52,223 nt of DNA from CAZAAW01 sp964483325 (GTDB lineage: Bacteria > Pseudomonadota > Alphaproteobacteria > Rhizobiales > Kaistiaceae): assembly GCA_964483325.1 (NCBI GenBank), contig CAZAAW010000017.1:1-52223 (forward strand). Reading direction: 5' to 3'. A program made the translations under genes and the position numbers. The notes beneath the pieces were generated by a model. The model saw only the letters and a list, made by a program, of their open reading frames with translations, searched no databases and was not told the origin of the DNA. Positions 1-8,326 of this stretch are shown one piece after another; positions within the stretch are counted from its first letter, which is position 1, and each line of letters opens with the position of its first letter.

Positions 1-1381
1 CGTAGAAGTCGAACACCACCTCGTTGAGCGGCAGGTCGTAGACCAGCATGGCGCGGCTGCCGACATAGGAGAGATCGGCCTGGACGCCGCGCCGCTCCTG
101 GCAGAGCTTGAGGATGGCGCCGAGATATTCGTCGGGGGTGAGGATCGTGGCGCGCAGCCACGGCTCGGCGATTTCCTCGATGCGCACCGGGTCCGGCATG
201 TCGGCCGGGTTGTGCAGCTCGATGTCGGTGCCGTCGGTGAGGCGGATCTTGTAGACCACCGACGGCGCGGTGGCGATGAGATCGAGGTCGAACTCGCGCG
301 CCAGGCGCTCCTGGATGATCTCCAGGTGCAGCAGCCCGAGGAAGCCGCAGCGGAAGCCAAAGCCGAGCGCCGCGCTGGTCTCCATCTCGTAGGAGAAGCT
401 GGCGTCGTTGAGCCGCAGCTTGCCGATGGCGGCGCGCAGGTCCTCGAAATCGGCGGCATCGACCGGGAAAAGGCCGCAGAATACCACCGGCTGGGCGGGG
501 CGGAAGCCGGCGAGGGCAGTGGTGGCCGGGCGGCGCTCCTCGGTGATGGTGTCGCCGATGCGCGTGTCGGCGACTTCCTTGATCGATCCGGTGAGGAAGC
601 CGATCTCGCCCGGGCCGAGCTCCGCCATCTCGACGAGCTTGGGCGTGAAGACGCCGACGCGGTCCACTTCGTGCGTCGCGCCGGTGCCCATCGTGCGGAT
701 CTTCATGCCCTTGCGCAGCTTGCCGTCGATGATGCGCACCAGCACCACGACGCCGAGATAGGTGTCGTACCAGCTGTCGACGAGGAGAGCCTTCAGCGGC
801 GCGTCCGGGTCGCCCTTGGGCGGCGGCAGGCGCGTCACGATCGCCTCCAGCACGTCCTCGATGCCCATGCCGGTCTTGGCCGAGATCAGCAGCGCCTCGG
901 AGGCGTCGATGCCGATGACATCCTCGATCTGCTGCCTGACGCGATCGGGCTCGGCCGCCGGCAGGTCGACCTTGTTGAGCACCGGCACGATCTCGTGGCC
1001 GTTGTCGATCGCCTGGTAGACATTGGCGAGCGTCTGCGCCTCGACGCCCTGGCTGGCGTCGACGACCAGCAGCGACCCTTCGCATGCCGCCAGCGACCGG
1101 CTGACCTCATAGGCGAAGTCGACATGGCCGGGCGTATCGATAAGATTGAGGATGTAGTCCTGTCCGTCGCGGGCGTGATAGCGCAGGCGGACGGTCTGCG
1201 CCTTGATGGTGATGCCGCGCTCGCGCTCGATATCCATCGAGTCGAGGACCTGTTCCTTCATCTCGCGGTCGCTGAGGCCGCCCGTCTTCTGGATCAGGCG
1301 GTCGGCGAGCGTTGACTTGCCATGGTCGATATGGGCGACGATGGCGAAGTTGCGGATGTTGTTTTGCGGCGCAGCGGTCAT
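1..1381 (-). CDS. lepA: Elongation factor 4 (LepA), 5' part
   Basis: Ribosome-associated translational GTPase that back-translocates or remodels stalled ribosomes. Read on the minus strand from the ATG at 1381, the protein begins MTAAPQNNIRNFAIVAHIDH and continues with the P-loop GKST, then DTPGHVDF (G3) and NKVD (G4). This is followed by the beta-barrel domain and the LepA-type domain with the segment CGFLGLLHLEI. About 460 of the usual ~600 residues are present; the C-terminal end lies beyond base 1. It is divergent from the small secreted-protein genes starting at 1507. The family assignment is secure because the G motifs and the LepA-specific segments are in the right order. Confidence 0.97.
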   Translation of the reverse strand, partial: MTAAPQNNIRNFAIVAHIDHGKSTLADRLIQKTGGLSDREMKEQVLDSMDIERERGITIKAQTVRLRYHARDGQDYILNLIDTPGHVDFAYEVSRSLAACEGSLLVVDASQGVEAQTLANVYQAIDNGHEIVPVLNKVDLPAAEPDRVRQQIEDVIGIDASEALLISAKTGMGIEDVLEAIVTRLPPPKGDPDAPLKALLVDSWYDTYLGVVVLVRIIDGKLRKGMKIRTMGTGATHEVDRVGVFTPKLVEMAELGPGEIGFLTGSIKEVADTRIGDTITEERRPATTALAGFRPAQPVVFCGLFPVDAADFEDLRAAIGKLRLNDASFSYEMETSAALGFGFRCGFLGLLHLEIIQERLAREFDLDLIATAPSVVYKIRLTDGTDIELHNPADMPDPVRIEEIAEPWLRATILTPDEYLGAILKLCQERRGVQADLSYVGSRAMLVYDLPLNEVVFDFY

Positions 1382-1506
1382 GGCCGTGGCGATAGCATTG
1401 GGCTGACCATGGCGGCAAGGAGCCGCGCGAGGACCGGCACCCATGCCATATTCGCAGCATAGCAGCGGACGTCCGGCGATGGCGCCGGCGCAGCGGGAGA
1501 GGGCAG

Positions 1507-2373
1507 ATGGCACGGCTTGAGGCAGGTTGGGCGGGCGTGATCCTGGCGGCTGTGCTCGCCGCGGCACCGACGGCAGCACAGGAGCCGCGGCTGGACCGGC
1601 AGGCGGTCGAGACGGCGCCGCACGATCAGGCGCTGCGCATGCTCGGCAATGCGCTGTCGGAGAGCGTCGAGGCGACGCAGTCCGATCCCAGCATTCCCGG
1701 CATCATGGCGGCGCTCGACCGCAACATCGCGGCGACGCGCCGCATCCGCGAGCTCGCCGCCAACAGCGAGACGATCAGCGAGGAGCAGATGCAGGCGATC
1801 GCCAGGGAGGTCGCCGGCATCGCCCGGTCCTTCCGCGGGATCGCCGATACGGCGCCGGAGGTGTTTCAGCGCCGCTGGGCCGAGCTGTCCAACCTCGAGC
1901 TGATCGGCGACGAGGTCGGCTTCCGCATCGCCGACGCCAAGGCGCGGCTGGCGGAGCTGCGGCGCGACAATGAGCGTATCCAGCGCGAGATCGCCGACGG
2001 CAGCGCTTCGCGCTCGCAGATCGAGAAGGACCGGCTGACCCGTCAGGCCAACGAGGCGGAGATGCACAGCCTGGAGGCGGCGGTCGCCGCCTGGGGCTTC
2101 TTCGCCGAGCGCCACGGCCAGATCCTCGCCCGCATGGGCGACCAGTCGGACGACCTGGACGTCTTCTTCCACGCGCTGCGCGAGAATGCCCGCGTCTACG
2201 AATCGGCGGCGCAGACGCTCGGCCTCGCCAATTCGCTGAGCGCGGCGCTCGGCGACCTCTCCAGCGTCCAGAACCTCGATGCCATGCGCGGCCAGTTGGT
2301 GCAGTCGTGGGGCGACCTGATGAAGATCGTCGATGAGGTCAATGACGGCCTCATTCTGCAGCCGCAGATGTAG
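1507..2373 (+). CDS. Secreted helical protein of unknown function
   Basis: I do not recognise this 288-residue protein. It starts with a signal peptide: hydrophobic GVILAAVLAAAPTAA, with a likely cleavage near AAQ at about residue 25. The rest is strongly helical and charged, with many Ala, Glu and Arg, and probable coiled coils around residues 130-185 (KARLAELRRDNERIQREI). It has no cysteines and no obvious enzyme motif. A strong Shine-Dalgarno (GGGAGAGGG) precedes the ATG. The next gene begins 3 bases after its stop and is also predicted to be exported, so the two are probably one operon acting in the cell envelope. It could be a scaffold or an envelope stress protein, but nothing in the sequence decides this. 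Confidence 0.8.
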   Translation: MARLEAGWAGVILAAVLAAAPTAAQEPRLDRQAVETAPHDQALRMLGNALSESVEATQSDPSIPGIMAALDRNIAATRRIRELAANSETISEEQMQAIAREVAGIARSFRGIADTAPEVFQRRWAELSNLELIGDEVGFRIADAKARLAELRRDNERIQREIADGSASRSQIEKDRLTRQANEAEMHSLEAAVAAWGFFAERHGQILARMGDQSDDLDVFFHALRENARVYESAAQTLGLANSLSAALGDLSSVQNLDAMRGQLVQSWGDLMKIVDEVNDGLILQPQM

Positions 2374-2376
2374 CCC

Positions 2377-2649
2377 ATGAAGCGGATCATCTTTGCCGCC
2401 GCGGTGCTGGCCGCCCTGGTGCTGGGCAGCGCCATCGCCAAGGATCCCGCCGCCCGCGACCGGCTGGGCAGGATGTGGGCGGAGGCGACGGCTCTGGTGA
2501 CCGGCCGCGCGCCGGCACAGCCGCAGAACTGGGGCGACGTGGCGCACAAGATCGGCGAGTTTGCCGAGGAGGAGAAGGGCCTGACGGAGATCCTGTCGCG
2601 ACCGGTAGCCCGGCCCGGCGAGGCCCCGGCGACTGCCGAGCCGCGTTGA
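2377..2649 (+). CDS. Small secreted or membrane-anchored protein, unknown
   Basis: A 90-residue protein with an N-terminal hydrophobic segment (KRIIFAAAVLAALVLGSAIA) that could be a cleaved signal or an anchor. A short charged domain follows, containing GRMWAEATALV and WGDVAHKIGEFAEEEKG. It starts 3 bases after the stop of the preceding secreted helical protein and has no clear Shine-Dalgarno of its own, which suggests translational coupling. Function unknown. Confidence 0.7.
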   Translation: MKRIIFAAAVLAALVLGSAIAKDPAARDRLGRMWAEATALVTGRAPAQPQNWGDVAHKIGEFAEEEKGLTEILSRPVARPGEAPATAEPR

Positions 2650-2682
2650 ATCTACCTAGCGGCTGCCGTTAGTGTCGCTGCC

Positions 2683-3099
2683 ATGAACAGTGACCCGACT
2701 GCCCAACTTATCGATGAGATCCTCGCGCGGGATGATCTGATGCCGGAGACGGTGGCGGATATGCGCGACTACCAGGCACGGCTCGCGAGCGGCGAACTGG
2801 ATGGCGACGACCGTCGCTACATCGCCGCGCTTCACGGCCGGCTGACGAGCACGCCACCATCGCGGAGCGAGGCCGAGCCCGCCGCGGAAACGATTGAAAC
2901 CTGGCGCGAGCGGGCGCTTCGCGCCGAGAGGCGTGTGGCGTTTGCCCTCGAGGATGCGAAGTTCGAAGAGGTGAAGCAGCGGTTCGCCAGAATGTACGGA
3001 CCGGCCGCGAACGGCGGCTCGCGCCTTGATGAGGCAACCCGGGCGGCGCTGTTCGGCGAGTTCTGGCCTGAATTCGAAGACGTCGGGACGGACGTGTAG
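2683..3099 (+). CDS. Hypothetical cytoplasmic protein
   Basis: A 138-residue protein without signal peptide or membrane segment, rich in Glu, Asp, Arg and Ala. The N-terminal half reads like a short helical regulatory domain (LIDEILARDDLMPETVADMR). The C-terminal half contains WRERALRAERRVAFALEDAK and ends in an acidic tail. No family recognised. It begins 33 bases after the preceding gene, behind an imperfect hairpin (CTAGCGG/CCGTTAG), and no good Shine-Dalgarno is visible. It converges on fabI with only 3 bases between the stops. Confidence 0.6.
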   Translation: MNSDPTAQLIDEILARDDLMPETVADMRDYQARLASGELDGDDRRYIAALHGRLTSTPPSRSEAEPAAETIETWRERALRAERRVAFALEDAKFEEVKQRFARMYGPAANGGSRLDEATRAALFGEFWPEFEDVGTDV

Positions 3100-3102
3100 C
3101 GG

Positions 3103-4002
3103 TTACTTGGCCGCTTCGACGTCCGGTACCGCGGCGGCGCCGCGTTCGACGGCGGCCTCGTTGGCCTCCTGGGCCTTGAGGTCCTCAGGCCGCGGCATCG
3201 AGATGATGTTGTAGCCCGAATCGACGAAATGCACTTCGCCGGTCACCCCGGTGCCGAGATCGGAAACGAGGTAGAGCGCCGCGTTGCCGATCTCTTCCAG
3301 CGAGACGCTGCGGCGCAGCGGCGAATGCCGGCGTTGGAAGTTGAACATCAGCCGGGCATCGGCGACCGCCGATCCTGCCAGCGTCCGCACCGGGCCGGCC
3401 GAGATGGCGTTGACGCGGATGCCGGCGCTGCCGAGGTCGACGGCGAGATAGCGCACCGACGCTTCCAGCGCCGCCTTGGCGACGCCCATGACGTTGTAGT
3501 TCGGCATGACCCGCGTCGCGCCGCCATAGGACAGCGTCACCAGCGCACCGCCTTGCGGCATCAGCGGCGCCGCGCGCTTGGCGACTTCGGTCAGCGAGAA
3601 GCAGGAGATCACCATGGTGCGGACGAAATTCGCCCGCGTCGTGTCGGCGTAGCGGCCCTTGAGCTCGTTCTTGTCGGTGAAGGCGACGGCGTGGATGATG
3701 AAGTCGAGGCTGCCCCAGCGCCGGCCGATCTCGGCGAACATGCTGTCGAGCGATGCCGGATCGGCGTCGTCGCACTCCATCCCGACATCGCAGGGAATGA
3801 CGAAATCGGAGCCGAGCGCTTCTGCGAGCGGCCGCACGCGCTTGTCCATCGCCGGCGGCTGATAGGTGAAGGCCAGCTCGGCGCCTTCCTCGGCGAGGCG
3901 CTTGGCGATCCCCCAGGCGATCGAATGATCGTTGGCGACGCCCATGATCAGGCCGCGGCGCCCGCGCATGAGGCCGCTGCCGCCGTTGAGGGAGCGGCTC
4001 AT
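3103..4002 (-). CDS. fabI: Enoyl-[acyl-carrier-protein] reductase FabI
   Basis: NADH-dependent reductase of the last step of the fatty acid elongation cycle; cytosolic. The 299-residue protein has the FabI nucleotide-binding segment GVANDHSIAWGIAKRLAEEG at about residues 21-40. The atypical SDR catalytic set is Tyr159, Tyr169 and Lys176 in YGGATRVMPNYNVMGVAKAA. An internal ATG 11 codons downstream is an alternative start. The ATG overlaps the fabB stop by 4 bases, so it is the third gene of a fabA-fabB-fabI operon. It carries a charged, low-complexity C-terminal tail after the core fold. Confidence 0.96.
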   Translation of the reverse strand: MSRSLNGGSGLMRGRRGLIMGVANDHSIAWGIAKRLAEEGAELAFTYQPPAMDKRVRPLAEALGSDFVIPCDVGMECDDADPASLDSMFAEIGRRWGSLDFIIHAVAFTDKNELKGRYADTTRANFVRTMVISCFSLTEVAKRAAPLMPQGGALVTLSYGGATRVMPNYNVMGVAKAALEASVRYLAVDLGSAGIRVNAISAGPVRTLAGSAVADARLMFNFQRRHSPLRRSVSLEEIGNAALYLVSDLGTGVTGEVHFVDSGYNIISMPRPEDLKAQEANEAAVERGAAAVPDVEAAK

Positions 4003-5213
4003 GAATAGCGCCGCAGAACGAGGGTGGCGTTGGTCCCGCCGAAGCCGAAGGCGTTGGACAGCACCGTGTTGAGCTCCACGTCGTCGATGCGTTCGCGCAC
4101 GATCGGCACATTGGCGAAGGCCGGGTCGAGCTCGTCGATATTGGCCGACTTGGCGATGAAGCCGTTGTTCATCATCAGCAGGCAGTAGATCGCCTCCTGC
4201 ACGCCGGTGGCGCCCAGCGAGTGGCCCGTGAGGGACTTGGTGCCGGAGATCGGCGGGCAGTCGTCGCCGAACACGTCCATGATCGCTTCGATCTCCTTGA
4301 GGTCGCCGATCGGCGTCGAGGTGGCGTGCGGGTTGATGTAGTCGATCCGGTCATTGACCGTGGACAGGGCCATGCGCATGCAGCGCACGGCGCCTTCGCC
4401 CGACGGGGCGACCATGTCGTGGCCGTCCGAGGTAGCGCCGTAGCCGACGATCTCGCCCCAGATGCGGGCGCCGCGCGCCCTGGCGTGCTCGAGCTCCTCC
4501 AGGACGACGACGCCGGCGCCGCCGGCGATCACGAAGCCGTCACGGTCCTTGTCATAGGCGCGGGACGCCGCCTGCGGGCGGTCGTTGAAATGGGTCGACA
4601 TGGCGCCCATGCCGTCGAACAGCACCGACAGCGTCCAGTCCAGCTCCTCGCCGCCGCCGGCAAAGACGATGTCCTGCTTGCCCCACTGGATCGTCTCATA
4701 GGCATTGCCGATGCAGTGGTTCGACGTCGCGCAGGCGGAGGAGATCGAATAGTTGACGCCCTTGATGCCGAAATGCGTCGCCAGCGTCGCCGAATTGGTC
4801 GACGACATGGCCTTGGGCACCTGGAACGGCCCGACGCGGCGTGGCCCCTTGGTGCGGGCGAGATCGGCGCTTTCGACGATGGTGCGCGTCGACGGGCCGC
4901 CGGAGCCCATGATGAGGCCGGTGCGCTCGTTGATGACGTCTGTCTGCTCCAGGCCGGCATCCTGGATCGCCTGCGTCATCGCGACATAGTTCCAGGCGGC
5001 GCCGAGGCCCATGAAGCGCATCGTACGGCGGTCGACCATTTCCTCGACATCGAGGGTCGGCGCTCCGTGCACCTGGCAGCGGAACCCGAGCTCGGCATAC
5101 TTGTCGGCGCGGCGGATGCCGGAGCGCGCGTCATGCAGCGAAGCCAGGACCTCCTGGGTATTGTTGCCGATCGAGGACACGATACCCATGCCCGTGACGA
5201 CCACTCGTCGCAT
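3999..5213 (-). CDS. fabB: 3-oxoacyl-[acyl-carrier-protein] synthase I FabB
   Basis: Condensing enzyme that elongates unsaturated and saturated acyl-ACP with malonyl-ACP. The frame is open further upstream, but the conserved start is MRRVVVTGMGIVSSIGNN at 5213, giving 404 residues (E. coli FabB has 406). Active-site Cys161 lies in SSACATSNH. The two catalytic histidines are in PHATSTPIGD and SLTGHSLGATG, and the Gly-rich GFGGTNATLVL closes the protein. The gene lies 53 bases after fabA and overlaps fabI by 4 bases. The fabA-fabB pairing indicates anaerobic-type unsaturated fatty acid synthesis. Confidence 0.97.
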   Translation of the reverse strand: MRRVVVTGMGIVSSIGNNTQEVLASLHDARSGIRRADKYAELGFRCQVHGAPTLDVEEMVDRRTMRFMGLGAAWNYVAMTQAIQDAGLEQTDVINERTGLIMGSGGPSTRTIVESADLARTKGPRRVGPFQVPKAMSSTNSATLATHFGIKGVNYSISSACATSNHCIGNAYETIQWGKQDIVFAGGGEELDWTLSVLFDGMGAMSTHFNDRPQAASRAYDKDRDGFVIAGGAGVVVLEELEHARARGARIWGEIVGYGATSDGHDMVAPSGEGAVRCMRMALSTVNDRIDYINPHATSTPIGDLKEIEAIMDVFGDDCPPISGTKSLTGHSLGATGVQEAIYCLLMMNNGFIAKSANIDELDPAFANVPIVRERIDDVELNTVLSNAFGFGGTNATLVLRRYS

Positions 5214-5266
5214 TGTGTCCACCCTCTCGATTGATGCCCGGTCCTGGCTGCCGGGCTGCGCCCTTC

Positions 5267-5791
5267 TCAGACGGCGGCCAGCGGCTGCGCCTGGAAGAGC
5301 CCGACCTTCAGGTCCTTGGCGGCATAGATCGGCTCGCCGTCCGCCTTCACCCAGCCGTCGGCGACGCCGAGGAACAGGCGGGAGCGCATGACGCGCTTGA
5401 GGTCGACGCCGTATTCGACGCGCCTGGTCTTGGGCAGGATCATGCCGGAGAACTTCACCTCGCCGACCGACAGGGCGCGTCCACGGCCGGCGCCGCCCAG
5501 CCAGCCGAGGAAGAAGCCGAGCATCTGCCACATCGCGTCAAGGCCGAGGCAGCCCGGCATCACCGGGTCGCCCTTGAAATGACAGCCGAAGAACCACAGG
5601 TCAGGCTTGACGTCGAGTTCGGCGCGGACCTGGCCGGCGCCATGCTCGCCGCCTTCTTCGGCGATGTTGGTGATGCGGTCGAACATCAGCATCGGCGGCA
5701 GCGGCAGCTGGGCGTTGCCCGGTCCGAACAATTCGCCGCGGCCGCAGGAAAGGAGCGCTTCATAATCGAAGCTGCTGGAACGGGTATCCAT
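5267..5791 (-). CDS. fabA: 3-hydroxydecanoyl-ACP dehydratase/isomerase FabA
   Basis: Bifunctional dehydratase/isomerase that introduces the cis double bond at C10 in fatty acid synthesis. Catalytic His71 lies in GCHFKGDPVMPGCLGLDAMW, with Asp85 following, matching the E. coli pair His70/Asp84. I chose the ATG at 5791 (MDTRSSSFDYEALLSCGRGE, 174 residues) because the family normally starts just before this Ser-rich stretch. An in-frame ATG at 5824 is possible, and neither has a strong Shine-Dalgarno. It is the first gene of fabA-fabB-fabI and divergent from irr. Confidence 0.96.
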   Translation of the reverse strand: MDTRSSSFDYEALLSCGRGELFGPGNAQLPLPPMLMFDRITNIAEEGGEHGAGQVRAELDVKPDLWFFGCHFKGDPVMPGCLGLDAMWQMLGFFLGWLGGAGRGRALSVGEVKFSGMILPKTRRVEYGVDLKRVMRSRLFLGVADGWVKADGEPIYAAKDLKVGLFQAQPLAAV

Positions 5792-6098
5792 CCCTTGCGG
5801 GGCGCTTCTTTCAGTCTGGTTCATTCCCGATTTTCGCATCCTGCCGCTTTCACGAGCCCTACACATAGGAGAGCGAGGCGCGATTTCCTATCATAGCGGC
5901 TCCGTGCGGGAAAAGGCCGCCTCAGGGAGAGCCTTCTGGAAGTGGAAAAAGGTGACATGGCGCCACATTTTCAATCTTGCTTCGCCGTGCCAGCATTAGG
6001 TGTTGCATCCTCCCGGAAACGGTGCAATGGAGGTGCGTAATGTCCAGCAATAGGTTGGAAATCCTATAAAGTGGACTGTGGAAAAAAGGGAAGCTTGC
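5792..6098. promoter_or_regulatory. Divergent fabA/irr promoter region
   Basis: About 300 bases without a gene separate the fabA start from irr. The half near irr is less GC-rich than the genes. A possible Irr box reads GTTGGAA-ATC-CTATAAA at 6054-6070 and matches about 10 of 14 positions of the remembered motif TTTAGAA-N3-TTCTAAA, so irr may control itself. The symmetry is weak, and no convincing -35/-10 pair could be assigned on either strand. Confidence 0.35.
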
Positions 6099-6548
6099 GT
6101 GACTGAAGCAGTGAAGTCAGGACGTGGGTCGGAGCGATACGCACCGTCGACGCGGTCGCTCTTGCGGTCTGCCGGCCTGCGGCCGACGCGGCAGCGCCTC
6201 GCCCTTGCCGATATCCTGTTCGGGCACGGGCATCGCCATATCTCGGCCGAGACGCTTCATGAGGAAGCGATGCAGCGGAAGGTGCCGGTGTCGCTGGCGA
6301 CCATCTACAACACGCTGCATCAGTTCACCGATGCGGGCCTGCTGCGCGAGGTCGCCCTCGACGGCACGAAGACCTATTTCGACACCAACACCACCGAGCA
6401 TCACCACTTCTTCCTGGAAGACGACAACGTGATGTTCGACGTGCCGGAAGGGCAGATCGGTGTCGACCGGGTGCCGCAGGCACCGGAAGGCATGGAGATC
6501 AGCCGCATCGACATCGTCGTGCGGCTGCGGCGCATCCGCTCCGCCTGA
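6099..6548 (+). CDS. irr: Iron response regulator Irr (Fur family)
   Basis: Haem-responsive transcriptional regulator of iron and haem genes in alphaproteobacteria. The winged helix lies at about residues 20-85 (LRSAGLRPTRQRLALADIL, then SLATIYNTLHQFTDAGLL). The metal/haem-binding run HHH is at about residues 101-103, and the C-terminus reads SRIDIVVRLRRI as in Irr proteins. Start: the GTG at 6099 is preceded by AAGGGAAG at good spacing; a GTG at 6078 in the same frame would add 7 residues. No Gly-Cys-Pro haem regulatory motif is visible at the N-terminus, so it is closer to the Rhizobium type than to the unstable Bradyrhizobium type. It lies divergent to fabA, an arrangement I recall from rhizobia. 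Confidence 0.94.
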   Translation: MTEAVKSGRGSERYAPSTRSLLRSAGLRPTRQRLALADILFGHGHRHISAETLHEEAMQRKVPVSLATIYNTLHQFTDAGLLREVALDGTKTYFDTNTTEHHHFFLEDDNVMFDVPEGQIGVDRVPQAPEGMEISRIDIVVRLRRIRSA

Positions 6549-6578
6549 TCCTGTGACGGGCGGCACTGCCGCCCGCAT

Positions 6579-7115
6579 TCAGTTCAATTCTTCGTTCGGA
6601 TAGACGCCCCACAGCCGGTCCTGCTGGATCCAGCCGCGGAAGCGCGCCTCGCTGATCCGGCACCACCCGGCATGGCAGCGGTCGACCGACGCCAGGACGC
6701 CCGGTCCGACATAGGCGGAGATGGCGGCGGTGGCCGCCGGCTCGGTCCGCAAGGGCAGCGGCGGGCCCTTCTCCCACGGCGCCACGACGGCGGTCCGCTC
6801 CCCCGACAGCAGGCTCTGGAAGACCCAGCCTTCCTGGCCATCCGAATCGCGGATGCGGCGCCAGTTGTCGTATTCCTGCGTCACCTCGACCGGCAGGCGG
6901 CTCTTCACGAAAATCCAGGCGATGCCGAAATCCTCGCCGGGACCCTTGCGCACATTGACCTTGTTGGACTTCAGGCTGACGAAGCGGGGGAGGGGCAGGC
7001 CGCTCTTGCCGACCTGGTTCTGGGCGGCTGCCGGAAGGGGGGAGACGGCCAGCGCGCCCGAGACCAGGACGGCGGCGATCCAGGCGGCAAGTCCACCAAA
7101 TGCACCAGACTTCAC
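6579..7115 (-). CDS. SH3-domain secreted protein
   Basis: Periplasmic or envelope protein with bacterial SH3 fold. The frame is open to an ATG at 7151, but a strong purine-rich site (AAAGGAAAGG) sits just upstream of the GTG at 7115 (MKSGAFGGLAAWIAAVLVSG), giving 178 residues. A signal peptide spans about residues 1-32 and ends PLPAAAQ. The SH3 signature is SNKVNVRKGPGEDFGIAWIF followed by EVTQEYDNWRRIRDSDGQEGW. A second SH3-like half ends HAGWCRISEARFRGWIQQD, with a conserved Cys pair. It is divergent from the hydroxyacid dehydrogenase, a neighbour pair I recall from other alphaproteobacteria. Its partner or ligand is unknown. Confidence 0.85.
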   Translation of the reverse strand: MKSGAFGGLAAWIAAVLVSGALAVSPLPAAAQNQVGKSGLPLPRFVSLKSNKVNVRKGPGEDFGIAWIFVKSRLPVEVTQEYDNWRRIRDSDGQEGWVFQSLLSGERTAVVAPWEKGPPLPLRTEPAATAAISAYVGPGVLASVDRCHAGWCRISEARFRGWIQQDRLWGVYPNEELN

Positions 7116-7285
7116 GAACGCAGCCCTTTCCTTTCCGCCCGCATCACGCAATCGTTTGTGGCGGGCAGCCCATCTGGTAGAGAGACCCTGCCGGGGTCTG
7201 CCCCGATCCGCTTCCGGCGCCCGATCATCGGCTGCCGAATCTGCCCGGTTATGGTTAACGGGCTGCCAACAGGAGCGCGCCGTCC

Positions 7286-8281
7286 ATGCCGGAAAGGCCG
7301 GTTGTCGTCGTTACCCGCAAATTGCCGGAGCCGGTGGAGAGCCGGATGACGGAGCTCTTCGACGTTCGCCTCAATACGACCGACCGGGCAATGACGCGCG
7401 ACGAGCTCATCGCCGCGGCGCGTGATGCCGATGTCCTCGTCCCGACCGTCACCGACCGGCTCGACGGCCAGACGCTGGCCGAGTTCGGCGAGCGGCTGAA
7501 GCTCATCGCCAATTTCGGTAATGGCGTCGACAATATCGATATCGAGGCCGCCGTCTCGCAGGGGCGGACGGTGACCAATACGCCCGGCGTCCTGACCGAG
7601 GACACCGCCGACATGACTATGGCGCTGATCCTCGCCGTGCCGCGCCGCCTGACGGAAGGCGCCCGCATCCTGACCGAGAACGGCGACTGGCCCGGCTGGT
7701 CGCCGACCTGGATGCTGGGCCATCGCCTCGGCGGCAAGCGCCTCGGCATCGTCGGCATGGGCCGCATCGGCCAGGCGGTGGCACGACGCGCCGTCGCCTT
7801 CGGCCTGTCGGTGCACTATCACAACCGCCGCCGCGTCAATGCCGAGGTCGAGCGGGAGCTGCAGGCGACCTACTGGGACAGCCTCGACCAGATGCTGGCC
7901 CACATGGATATCGTGTCGGTCAACTGTCCGCACACGCCGGCGACCTATCACCTTCTGTCGGCGCGGCGGCTCAAGCTGATGCTGCCCGGCAGCTACCTGG
8001 TGAACACGGCGCGCGGCTCGGTCGTGGACGAGAAGGCGCTGGTGTCGCTGATCGAGTCGGGTCAGATCGCCGGCGCCGGGCTCGACGTCTTCGAGGAGGA
8101 GCCTTTCGTCAATCCGAAGCTCGTGCGGCTCGCCCGCGAGGGCAAGGTCGTCATCCTGCCGCATATGGGCTCGGCGACGCTGGAGGGCAGGATCGACATG
8201 GGCGAGAAGGTGATCATCAACATTCGCGCCTTCGTCGACGGCCACAAGCCGCCGAACCGAATCCTGCCGAGCATGCTGTAG
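7286..8281 (+). CDS. 2-hydroxyacid dehydrogenase (glyoxylate/hydroxypyruvate reductase type)
   Basis: D-isomer-specific NAD(P)H-dependent 2-hydroxyacid dehydrogenase of 331 residues. The substrate domain contains ANFGNGVDNIDIEAA. The Rossmann signature is GIVGMGRIGQAVARRAVAFG at about residues 154-173. Catalytic Arg lies in VNTARGSVVDE, Glu in DVFEEEPFVNP and His in ILPHMGSAT. The overall pattern fits glyoxylate or hydroxypyruvate reductases (GyaR type), which would link it to serine-cycle or glycerate metabolism. Substrate cannot be fixed from sequence alone. An AGGAG site lies about 10 bases before the ATG. Confidence 0.92.
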   Translation: MPERPVVVVTRKLPEPVESRMTELFDVRLNTTDRAMTRDELIAAARDADVLVPTVTDRLDGQTLAEFGERLKLIANFGNGVDNIDIEAAVSQGRTVTNTPGVLTEDTADMTMALILAVPRRLTEGARILTENGDWPGWSPTWMLGHRLGGKRLGIVGMGRIGQAVARRAVAFGLSVHYHNRRRVNAEVERELQATYWDSLDQMLAHMDIVSVNCPHTPATYHLLSARRLKLMLPGSYLVNTARGSVVDEKALVSLIESGQIAGAGLDVFEEEPFVNPKLVRLAREGKVVILPHMGSATLEGRIDMGEKVIINIRAFVDGHKPPNRILPSML

Positions 8282-8312
8282 CGGGCGGCCGCCGCGAAGG
8301 GCGGCGCGCCCG
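8282..8312. terminator. Hairpin between convergent genes
   Basis: A two-part stem, CGGGCG with CGCCCG outside and GCCGCC with GGCGGC inside, with a 6-base loop and one bulged base. It directly follows the hydroxyacid dehydrogenase stop, between it and the convergent pseudoazurin gene. No clear T-tract is present on either strand, so it is a likely but unproven terminator. Confidence 0.55.
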
Positions 8313-8326
8313 GAACAGGTGACGGC

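Noticed and set aside
212..1315. Long plus-strand open frame across lepA
   Set aside because: It is the mirror of lepA codons in GC-rich DNA; its product is a meaningless Ala/Asp/Arg-rich chain, while the minus-strand frame has full GTPase motifs.
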